DNA of 5,453 bases, from assembly GCA_030625465.1 (NCBI GenBank), contig DAOUQS010000145.1, positions 1-5,453 of the forward strand, in the 5' to 3' direction. Position 1 is the first letter of the stretch, and each line of letters starts with the position of its first letter. Made by a program: the position numbers and the translations under genes. Shown here piece after piece: positions 1 to 5,453 of this stretch. The notes under the pieces are model-generated. The model worked only from the letters and a program-made list of their open reading frames with translations, did no database searches and was not told the origin of the DNA. The DNA comes from Amylibacter sp. (GTDB lineage: Bacteria > Pseudomonadota > Alphaproteobacteria > Rhodobacterales > Rhodobacteraceae).

Positions 1-105
1 AAAAGCATCACCGCTTACCGCAAAGCGTTGGGCGAGAAAATCTCATCTTTGCCATGCGTTTCCAGCACATCCACCCATGTGGTGATGGAAGCTGTTAAGG
101 AATAA
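1..105 (+). CDS. Lrp/AsnC-family transcriptional regulator, C-terminal end (5' truncated)
   Basis: The reading frame is open from base 1 and ends in TAA at 103-105, giving 34 residues. The piece carries the terminal pattern of the Lrp/AsnC ligand-binding (RAM/AsnC_trans_reg) domain: a helix (AYRKALGEKISSLP), then a C-V step, then an S-T-S-T-H-V-V-M strand and a short VKE tail. This resembles the family pattern of a helix, LPGV, T-x-x-V-L and xVK. Members are feast/famine regulators that bind DNA as dimers or octamers and often respond to amino acids. The DNA-binding helix-turn-helix lies outside the window, so neither the effector nor the targets can be judged. The gene lies 66 bp upstream of the preferred glycerate kinase start on the same strand, so regulation of, or co-transcription with, that kinase is possible but unproven. 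The assignment rests on a short fragment. Confidence 0.6.
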   Translation, partial: KSITAYRKALGEKISSLPCVSSTSTHVVMEAVKE

Positions 106-110
106 AAACT

Positions 111-140
111 TTGCTGGAAACGCCTGCGTTATTGTTTATT
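111..140 (+). promoter_or_regulatory. weak candidate promoter for the glycerate kinase gene
   Basis: TTGCTG at 111-116 and TTTATT at 135-140 are separated by 18 bp, a loose sigma-70-like arrangement. A short near-palindrome, AACGC-CT-GCGTT (119-130), sits in the spacer and could be an operator. Both are weak matches, and the gene may instead be transcribed with the upstream regulator. Confidence 0.2.
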
Positions 141-171
141 GAGGGGGGTAGGCAACAGACGGGACGGGTCC

Positions 172-1425
172 ATGGTATTGAGCGCACTGAAAGCGAATGC
201 AAAATCTGCTTTTCTGGCGGGCGTCAATGCGGCTGACCCAGCTAGAACACTATGTCAGGCCTTTGAAAATGAACCGCTTTCAGAATTAAATGATGGTAAG
301 TATATTATCATTTCCGTGGGTAAAGCGGCCTGTAAAATGGCAAAATCTGCAATAAATGCACTGCCCGAAGGTGCCGGTTTTAGCGCGATTGCGGTGACAA
401 ATTACGAAAATGTCGTGAAGCTGGACGGCTGTCGCGTGTTTGGTGCGGCACACCCCGTACCCGATGCCAACGGGCAGGCGGCTGCAAATGAAGTTATCGC
501 ATTGCTGGAAACTGCCGCTGAAAACGACGTTATTCTGGCCCTGATCAGTGGCGGCAGTTCCGCGCTGTTGCCGTCGCCCGTGTGTGGCGTCAGCCTTGAC
601 GACAAGGCAAAGGTTAATGAAATTCTGCTGCAAAGCGGCTTTGACATTACCCGCATGAACCTTGTGCGCCAGTCATTATCCAACCTGAAGGGTGGCGGTT
701 TTCTGCGCTATGCACAGCCTGCCAAGGTGCGTTCCTATATCCTGTCGGACGTGCTAGGCGACGACCTGCGGGTTGTTGGCAGCGGCCCTAGCATTGGCCC
801 GATCGGGACATTGAAAGATGCGCGCGAATTGCTGGTTGAAACCGGAAATTTCGATAAAATGCCTGAAAGCGTGCGCAGGCATTTCAAAACCGCACAGGAA
901 CCCGTGATCGCGCCGCCACAACACGCGACCCTGATTTGCAGCAACAGCCAAAGTCTGGCTGCAATGGCCGAAAAGGCGGGGGCTATTATCATGCCGGACC
1001 CGTTGATCGGCGATGTTCACGATGCCGCTGCACGCATCCTGAAAGACGTTGAAGACCACAAAGGCAAAGGCGCGTTTGCGCTGGCATATGGCGGTGAGAC
1101 CACTGTGGCGCTGCTTGGCAAGGGTCGGGGCGGGCGCAATCAGGAACTGGCACTTCTGGTTGCACAAAAAGCCACCCGCGCAGGGCTGGCGGGGACATGG
1201 GTGTTTCTAAGTGGCGGCACTGACGGGCGCGATGGGCCTACGGATGCCGCAGGCGGGTTGGTGGATCGCGCCACGCTTGACCGTATCGCTGAAAATGGCG
1301 GCAAGATTGCTGGCCTGCTGGCGAATAACGACAGCTATACCGCCCTGAAGCTGTCGGGTGATCTGTTGATGACAGGGGCCACAGGCACCAATGTTGCCGA
1401 CTTGCAGTTGTTTTTGATGGGGTAA
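172..1425 (+). CDS. glycerate 2-kinase (DUF4147/MOFRL family)
   Basis: Predicted cytosolic kinase that phosphorylates D-glycerate with ATP to give 2-phosphoglycerate. In this family that links glycolate, hydroxypyruvate/serine or tartrate breakdown to lower glycolysis (GckA/TtuD group). The protein is 417 aa from ATG 172, a normal family length. The N-terminal DUF4147 domain shows SVGKAA (about residues 48-53), HPVPD (94-98), ISGGSSAL (125-132), RQSLSNLKGG (166-175), SDVLGDD (192-198) and GSGPS (203-207). The C-terminal MOFRL domain shows GGETTV (307-312), KGRGGRNQE (317-325), SGGTDGRDGPTDAAGG (347-362) and TGATGTNVADL (401-411). An in-frame TTG at 139 would add 11 residues (MRGVGNRRDGS) that do not look like the family N-terminus, so ATG 172 is preferred. 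However, the purine-rich GAGGGGGGTAGG (141-152) lies about 19 nt upstream, too far for a standard ribosome binding site, so the exact start is uncertain. The family call is firm; the physiological pathway is not shown by the neighbours. Confidence 0.93.
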   Translation: MVLSALKANAKSAFLAGVNAADPARTLCQAFENEPLSELNDGKYIIISVGKAACKMAKSAINALPEGAGFSAIAVTNYENVVKLDGCRVFGAAHPVPDANGQAAANEVIALLETAAENDVILALISGGSSALLPSPVCGVSLDDKAKVNEILLQSGFDITRMNLVRQSLSNLKGGGFLRYAQPAKVRSYILSDVLGDDLRVVGSGPSIGPIGTLKDARELLVETGNFDKMPESVRRHFKTAQEPVIAPPQHATLICSNSQSLAAMAEKAGAIIMPDPLIGDVHDAAARILKDVEDHKGKGAFALAYGGETTVALLGKGRGGRNQELALLVAQKATRAGLAGTWVFLSGGTDGRDGPTDAAGGLVDRATLDRIAENGGKIAGLLANNDSYTALKLSGDLLMTGATGTNVADLQLFLMG

Positions 1426-1430
1426 GGGCG

Positions 1431-1721
1431 TTACACCCCGTCCACAATGATCAAGGTGCATTCGGCATTTGCGTGGCGGATGGCCTTTACCGGCGCATAG
1501 GCGTCACTGTTGGCGAAATCCCGCGCTGCCTGCATATCGGGAAATTCGACCACGACAATACGGGTCGGCGTCCATAGATCGCTTTCAAGCACGTCCATGT
1601 CGCCTCCGCGTGTGCGGTAAATCCCGCCATATTTTTCGGCGATGGGTTTGGCTTGTGCCTTGTAGGTCTCATAGGCTTCGGGGTGGTTGATCTTGGTGTC
1701 AACAATTACATATGCGGTCAT
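1431..1721 (-). CDS. DUF1330 family protein
   Basis: A 96-aa protein with typical DUF1330 features: N-terminal strand AYVIVD (3-8), HPEAYETYKAQAKPIAEKYGG (13-33), the RGGDMDVLE segment (38-46), RIVVVEFPD (54-62) and AARDFANSDAY (65-75), ending in the strand TLIIVDGV. The family forms small dimeric alpha/beta-barrel (ferredoxin-like) proteins. Its biochemical role is not established and no catalytic function can be claimed. The start ATG (1721-1719) overlaps the TGA of the upstream cbpM-like gene by 4 bp (ATGA). AAGGA lies about 6 nt before the start on the minus strand, so the gene is probably co-translated with cbpM. It is the last gene of this minus-strand block, and its stop is 5 bp from the stop of the convergent glycerate kinase gene. 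No signal peptide or membrane segment is visible. Confidence 0.85.
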   Translation of the reverse strand: MTAYVIVDTKINHPEAYETYKAQAKPIAEKYGGIYRTRGGDMDVLESDLWTPTRIVVVEFPDMQAARDFANSDAYAPVKAIRHANAECTLIIVDGV

Positions 1722-2058
1722 GTTTCGTCCTTTTGCATGTTCAGAATTGCCTGACCCAGCCGCGCGCGCACATCGCCGGGTTCAGCCTTGGCTGCTTGCA
1801 AGATGCAATCCAGTTCGGCGCGTGTACTGTGAAGCTGGTCTATCAGGGAAATAATGATGCTTAACGCGTCGTCATTCAGGCTGAAATGCTCGGTCAATTC
1901 GCAAAGCAGTTCGATCCTGACCAGATCAACCTGCCGAAAAACGATCCCGTCTTCGGTGTGAAGCGGGACAATAATCTCGGCCTCGATGAACGATACCAAC
2001 TGTGTGCGTGTCAGGGTTGCAATCGCGGCAATCACTTGATCTTCGGAATAGCGTCCGG

Positions 2059-2062
<4 letters not shown>
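1718..2062 (-). CDS. cbpM: CbpM-family chaperone modulator
   Basis: A 114-aa protein matching the CbpM (MerR-like chaperone modulator) family. It has an N-terminal helical part (YSEDQVIAAI, 5-14; TRTQLVSFIEAEIIVPL, 18-34), then DGIVFRQVDLVRIELLCELTEHF (38-60), then a long amphipathic helix with IISLIDQLHSTRAELDCIL (70-88). Escherichia coli CbpM has a comparable layout, with an I/V-x-P strand followed by an LxxELxLxxxAIxxxLxLxD-like segment, and is about 100 aa long. CbpM binds the J-domain of CbpA and blocks its co-chaperone and DNA-binding activities. The neighbourhood supports the call: the gene starts 4 bp inside the end of the cbpA-like gene (ATGA, 2059-2062), with AGGGGA about 7 nt before the start, and it overlaps the DUF1330 gene by 4 bp at its own end. 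The variable C-terminal tail (90-114) is somewhat longer than in E. coli. Function is inferred from family plus linkage. Confidence 0.82.
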
Positions 2063-2988
<926 letters not shown>

Positions 2989-3035
2989 TTGGGCCTCAAA
3001 TTCAGTGTGCCGTGATAATCTTTCGCAAAATACCC

Positions 3036-3188
3036 CTAGCCTTCGGTTCCTATATTATAAGTCTCGCCGCCTTTTATGACAGAGCCCTCCATAGTGGAGC
3101 GTTTTGCGCTGGAACAACCGCTTGCGACACTGAGTACAAACAATGTCATAAGCAGGTACTTAACCTTGGATGGAAACATTCCAATCAT
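3036..3188 (-). CDS. very small predicted lipoprotein
   Basis: A 50-aa product from ATG 3188, not recognised as a named family. It has a short basic N-terminus (FPSKVKY), a hydrophobic core (LLMTLFVLSVA) and a lipobox-like ASGC, with the cysteine at residue 25. Cleavage by signal peptidase II would leave a 26-aa lipidated peptide beginning C-S-S. Serine after the cysteine suggests the outer membrane under the usual Lol +2 rule. The mature part is polar (KRSTMEGSVIKGGETYNIGTEG) with no domain. The start is chosen because AAAGAGGA (3205-3198 on the minus strand) lies 9 nt upstream. The frame is open further upstream to an ATG at 3248, but that extension would bury the signal peptide behind 20 extra residues and covers the promoter. 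An inner ATG at 3179 is also possible. The gene lies between aroQ and cbpA and has its own promoter. Its role is unknown; it could be a structural or stress-related envelope lipoprotein. Confidence 0.72.
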   Translation of the reverse strand: MIGMFPSKVKYLLMTLFVLSVASGCSSAKRSTMEGSVIKGGETYNIGTEG

Positions 3189-3206
3189 ATTTAAAAATCC
3201 TCTTTG

Positions 3207-3236
3207 ATTATACTTTGCGGTTATGCGCAGTATCAA
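3207..3236 (-). promoter_or_regulatory. near-consensus sigma-70 promoter upstream of the small lipoprotein gene
   Basis: Read on the minus strand, TTGATA (3236-3231) is followed by an 18-bp spacer and a perfect TATAAT (3212-3207). Transcription would start near 3200, only about 12 nt before the lipoprotein ATG at 3188 and on top of its AAAGAGGA ribosome binding site. This could also drive cbpA-cbpM-DUF1330 by read-through, since only 47 bp separate the lipoprotein stop from the cbpA start and no terminator is visible there. Confidence 0.6.
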
Positions 3237-3298
3237 TGCCCGCATCATAACTACGGCTAAGCGTTTCGTCTATATATAAGAGTAGCGTCATTTCAGGG

Positions 3299-3320
3299 TT
3301 GCATCAGTGTCAGGATGCAA
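3299..3320 (-). repeat. inverted repeat over the end of aroQ, possible weak terminator
   Basis: TTGCATC (3299-3305) and GATGCAA (3314-3320) form a perfect 7-bp stem with an 8-nt loop. It covers the last codons and TGA of aroQ. No T-run follows on the minus strand (CCCTGAAATG), so it does not fit an intrinsic terminator well. It could protect the 3' end of the mRNA or simply be chance. Confidence 0.3.
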
Positions 3321-3747
3321 GCCGCTGCACCATCCGTTCAATCGCCATCGGATAGCCCGCAGCCCCGTGTCCCATAATCGCATCAAACGCCACCTTGCCG
3401 ATATAGCTGACATGGCGGAATTCTTCGCGGGCATGGATATCTGACAGATGCAGCTCAAGCGTCGGGATTTCAACCGATGAAATCGCGTCCATAATCGCAA
3501 TGGAGGTATGTGTATAAGCCCCGGCATTGATGATAATCCCGTCAAACACCCCGCGTGCCGCGTGGATCCAGTCGATCAATTCGCCTTCATGGTTGGATTG
3601 GCGGCAGGTGACTGTGACACCCAGACCGGCGGCCTTTTTGGTGCACATCACTTCAATATCATCAAGCGTGGTCGTGCCGTAAACCTCTGGTTGGCGGGTG
3701 CCAAGCAGGTTCAGGTTCGGGCCGTTCAGGATTAAAATATTCAACAT
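3310..3747 (-). CDS. aroQ: type II 3-dehydroquinate dehydratase
   Basis: A 145-aa cytosolic enzyme catalysing 3-dehydroquinate to 3-dehydroshikimate plus water, the third step of the shikimate pathway; the family acts as a dodecamer. The length is typical for type II. Signature elements are in order: NGPNLNLLGTRQPEVYG (8-24) with the active-site Arg18 and catalytic Tyr23 on the flexible lid, QSNHEGELIDWIH (50-62), INAGAYTHTS (73-82) with Asn74 and His80, and ELHLSDIHAREEFRHVS (98-114) with catalytic His100, Ser102, Arg107 and Arg111. Asp103 occupies a place where Asn is common in this family (HLSN). All key catalytic residues are present, so the enzyme should be active. No strong ribosome binding site is visible before ATG 3747 (CAAACAATTATA on the minus strand). 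The gene diverges from the ThDP enzyme gene and is followed by the small lipoprotein gene. The biotin carboxyl carrier gene often found after aroQ is absent here. Confidence 0.96.
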   Translation of the reverse strand: MLNILILNGPNLNLLGTRQPEVYGTTTLDDIEVMCTKKAAGLGVTVTCRQSNHEGELIDWIHAARGVFDGIIINAGAYTHTSIAIMDAISSVEIPTLELHLSDIHAREEFRHVSYIGKVAFDAIMGHGAAGYPMAIERMVQRLAS

Positions 3748-3812
3748 TATAATTGTTTGCCACGGATGAGCGGAAAAAACCAGTGTTGCGTGGTCATAGT
3801 GGAATATTTAAA

Positions 3813-3843
3813 GCGGGTTGCCATTCGGGAGAGGGCAACCCGC
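3813..3843. repeat. perfect 10-bp inverted repeat in the divergent intergenic region
   Basis: GCGGGTTGCC (3813-3822) and GGCAACCCGC (3834-3843) pair without mismatch around an 11-nt loop, ATTCGGGAGAG. On the minus strand the stem is followed by TTTAAATATT, resembling a weak intrinsic terminator, but no minus-strand gene is seen to its right for it to end. On the plus strand it would lie in the leader of the small ORF starting at 3860, ending 16 nt before that start. It could be a leader hairpin, the end of a small antisense RNA or a protein-binding palindrome; the sequence alone does not decide. Confidence 0.6.
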
Positions 3844-3859
3844 GAAAAGGAAAGGGAAG

Positions 3860-4009
3860 ATGGACATTCCAAATATCCTTCAGGGCTTCAAGATAACAGC
3901 AAACAAAACAAAAAGAGTGAGGAACATCACAACTATTTATATGGCTGGAAAAAATACCGGCATAGTCCTGAAATCCGATAGACCTTTTGAAAAACCCGTT
4001 CTAGGTTGA
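3860..4009 (+). CDS. candidate 49-aa small protein or leader ORF upstream of the ThDP enzyme gene
   Basis: An ATG at 3860 is preceded by AAAGGAAAGGG (3845-3855), a good ribosome binding site, and the frame runs to TGA at 4007-4009. The product is basic (MDIPNILQGFKI... to ...EKPVLG), with many Lys, Asn, Thr and Ile residues, no cysteine, no signal peptide and no recognised domain. It ends 25 bp before the ThDP enzyme start, and its stop codon falls inside an inverted repeat that includes that gene's ribosome binding site. Codon use differs from the neighbours: ATA, AGA and AGG appear in this short frame, while the flanking genes favour CGC and other GC-rich codons. That argues either for a non-adapted or recently acquired gene, or for non-coding leader sequence that is open by chance. 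It has no run of Ile, Leu or Val codons of the kind expected for a classical ilv attenuator peptide. Treat as a candidate only. Confidence 0.35.
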   Translation: MDIPNILQGFKITANKTKRVRNITTIYMAGKNTGIVLKSDRPFEKPVLG

Positions 4010-4029
4010 TCCCGAACATCATAGGATCA
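4007..4029 (+). promoter_or_regulatory. inverted repeat able to sequester the ThDP gene ribosome binding site
   Basis: TGATCC (4007-4012) and GGATCA (4024-4029) form a 6-bp stem with an 11-nt loop. The left arm contains the stop codon of the upstream 49-aa ORF (TGA, 4007-4009). The right arm overlaps the ribosome binding site AGGA (4023-4026), which lies 8 nt before the ATG at 4035. A ribosome finishing the small ORF would disrupt the stem, a layout compatible with translational coupling. The stem is short and its stability is not demonstrated. Confidence 0.4.
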
Positions 4030-4034
4030 GCATT

Positions 4035-5453
4035 ATGCTAGCAGGACATTTACTGGTTAAATCTTTGATAGAACAGGGTGTAGATACCACTTTCGGTGTG
4101 CCGGGCGAAAGTTATCTGGCGGTGTTGGACGGGCTATATGATGCGCAAAACCATATCCGCATGATCACCACCCGAAACGAAGGCGGGGCCGCGTTCATGG
4201 CCGAGGCCTATGGCAAGCTGACCGGCAAACCGGGCATCTGTATGGTCACGCGCGGGCCGGGGGCGACGAACGCGTCTATCGGGGTGCATACCGCGATGCA
4301 GAACTCGACCCCGATGATTCTGTTTGTCGGCCAGATCGGGCGCGATATGCGCGACCGTGAAGCGTTTCAGGAAATTGATTACAAAGCATTTTTCGGGACC
4401 GTGGCGAAATGGGTGACGGAAATTGAAAACCCTGACCGAATCCCCGAAATTATCGCGCGCGCCTTTCACACCGCCCTGTCAGGCAGGCCCGGCCCTGTGG
4501 TGATCGCACTGCCCGAAGACATGCTGACATCCGACACTATGCGCGATCCCGCACCTTGCATTCAAATCACAGAGCCTGCACCCGCACCGACCGCACTTTC
4601 AGCGGCGATTGCATTGCTGAACACCGCCAAAAAACCCCTTGTTGTTGTTGGTGGCGGTGGCTGGAATGAACAGGGGCGTGACGATCTGCTGACATGGGCC
4701 GAGGCCAACGACTTACCGATCACCACCGCATTTCGCTATCAAGATCTGATGGACAATACCAATGCGCAGTTTATCGGTGAGGCGGGCATTGGTATGTGGC
4801 CGCAAATGAAGCAACGGATTGTGGATGCGGACGTGATATTCGCGATCAACACCCGTTTTGGCGAAAGCTTTACCGATGGGTGGACGCTGCTGGATGTGCC
4901 CAACGCCAAGCAAAAAATCATCCACGCCCATATTTCCGACCGTGAACTGGGCAAGATATATCAACCCGATGTCGCGATCCATGCAGGCCCCAACCAGTTG
5001 CTGAAAGCGCTGTTGAAAACCAAGCTATCGCCGAACTGGGCCGCTTGGCGTGCCGAGGCGCGCGCGGTTTACGACACTATGCTGCCCGCACGGCCGCAAA
5101 CCGGTGCGGTGGATATGGCTGCGATTTGCACCTACCTGCGCAAGAATCTGGAGGATAATGCGATTATCACCAACGGGGCCGGCAATTTCGCAATCTGGGC
5201 CGGAAAACACCTAAGCTACAGCCGTAATCAACGCTATATCGGCCCGCAATCGGGCGCGATGGGGGCGGGGTTGCCGTCTGCGATTGCCGCCAAAGCGGTC
5301 GAGCCGAACACCCAAGTGGTTTGTTTTGCCGGTGACGGTGACTTCCAGATGAACGGGCAGGAAATGGGCACGGCGGCGCAAGAGGGTCTATATCCGATCA
5401 CGCTGATCCTGAACAACTCCATGTACGGCACCATCCGCGCGCATCAGGAAGGC
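4035..5453 (+). CDS. ThDP-dependent enzyme, acetolactate-synthase-like (3' truncated)
   Basis: An open frame of 473 codons from ATG 4035 (AGGA 8 nt upstream) that continues past the window end; family members are roughly 550 aa, so about 85% is seen. Domains in order are: an N-terminal ThDP PYR domain (about 1-165) with GVPGES (21-26), the catalytic-type Glu49 in RNEGGAAFMAEAYGKLTG, and TRGPGATN (72-79); a central domain (about 185-330) with KKPLVVVGGGGW and IIHAHISDRELGKIYQPDVAI; and the C-terminal PP domain from about 360 with GPQSGAMGAGLPSAIAAK (403-420) and the Mg/diphosphate motif GDGDF (433-437) ending in NN (460-461). AFQEIDY (110-116) resembles acetolactate synthase. However, the segment after NN reads SMYGTIRAHQEG rather than the GMV-QWQ of biosynthetic acetolactate synthase, and no small subunit gene is visible. 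A different carboligase or decarboxylase of 2-oxo acids is therefore as likely, and the substrate cannot be named. Cytosolic; no signal peptide. Confidence 0.88.
   Translation, partial: MLAGHLLVKSLIEQGVDTTFGVPGESYLAVLDGLYDAQNHIRMITTRNEGGAAFMAEAYGKLTGKPGICMVTRGPGATNASIGVHTAMQNSTPMILFVGQIGRDMRDREAFQEIDYKAFFGTVAKWVTEIENPDRIPEIIARAFHTALSGRPGPVVIALPEDMLTSDTMRDPAPCIQITEPAPAPTALSAAIALLNTAKKPLVVVGGGGWNEQGRDDLLTWAEANDLPITTAFRYQDLMDNTNAQFIGEAGIGMWPQMKQRIVDADVIFAINTRFGESFTDGWTLLDVPNAKQKIIHAHISDRELGKIYQPDVAIHAGPNQLLKALLKTKLSPNWAAWRAEARAVYDTMLPARPQTGAVDMAAICTYLRKNLEDNAIITNGAGNFAIWAGKHLSYSRNQRYIGPQSGAMGAGLPSAIAAKAVEPNTQVVCFAGDGDFQMNGQEMGTAAQEGLYPITLILNNSMYGTIRAHQEG

Noticed and set aside
286..1461. Several minus-strand open frames of 69-137 codons inside and at the end of the glycerate kinase gene
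   Set aside because: They lie antisense to a strongly supported gene, have low-complexity or cysteine/histidine/arginine-rich translations, and show no family motif; these are shadow frames.
2989..3035. Possible heat-shock (RpoH) promoter in front of cbpA
   Set aside because: I looked for a CTTG-type -35 with a matching -10 in the 47-bp gap and found no convincing pair.
3189..3248. N-terminal extension of the small lipoprotein to an ATG at 3248
   Set aside because: It would place 20 extra residues ahead of the signal peptide and run through a near-perfect promoter, whereas ATG 3188 has a well-spaced ribosome binding site.
3757..3981. Plus-strand 74-codon frame beginning with TTG
   Set aside because: No ribosome binding site precedes the TTG and the translation is highly charged without motifs. 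The overlapping 49-aa frame with an ATG and good ribosome binding site is the better candidate.
3987..4015. TTGAAA at 3987-3992 as the -35 of a promoter immediately upstream of the ThDP gene
   Set aside because: No acceptable -10 hexamer lies 16-18 bp downstream (TCCCGA at the expected place), so transcription more likely begins further upstream.
4134..5434. Minus-strand frames of 61-111 codons opposite the ThDP enzyme gene
   Set aside because: The plus-strand frame is open over all 473 codons with conserved catalytic and cofactor motifs; the antisense frames have none.

Overview
The window looks like ordinary chromosomal DNA from an alphaproteobacterium, probably a member of the Rhodobacterales of moderate GC. 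This assignment rests on the flavour of the proteins (a MOFRL-type glycerate kinase, a CbpA/CbpM pair, a Roseobacter-like ThDP enzyme) and on compact gene packing. It is an inference, not a database result. No mobile element, CRISPR array, rRNA or tRNA was seen.

Left part (1-1425, + strand): the last 34 codons of an Lrp/AsnC-family regulator are followed by a complete glycerate 2-kinase gene (DUF4147 plus MOFRL domains). The kinase gene converges on the next block with only 5 bp between the two stop codons.

Middle part (1431-3747, - strand): in transcription order this block holds aroQ (type II 3-dehydroquinate dehydratase), a tiny lipoprotein gene with its own near-consensus sigma-70 promoter, cbpA (a DnaJ-like co-chaperone), cbpM (the CbpA modulator) and a DUF1330 gene. 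The cbpA-cbpM and cbpM-DUF1330 junctions are both 4-bp ATGA overlaps. The last three genes therefore look like one translationally coupled unit, in which CbpA recruits and stimulates DnaK and CbpM restrains CbpA. The role of the DUF1330 protein is unknown.

Right part (3748-5453): a divergent, comparatively AT-rich interval of 287 bp separates aroQ from a + strand ThDP-dependent enzyme (acetolactate-synthase-like superfamily) that runs off the end of the window. The interval holds a perfect 10-bp inverted repeat, a candidate 49-aa small ORF with a good ribosome binding site, and a second inverted repeat. One arm of that second repeat contains the ribosome binding site of the ThDP gene, and the other contains the stop codon of the small ORF. 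This leader-like layout is the most unusual structure in the window; everything about its function is inference.
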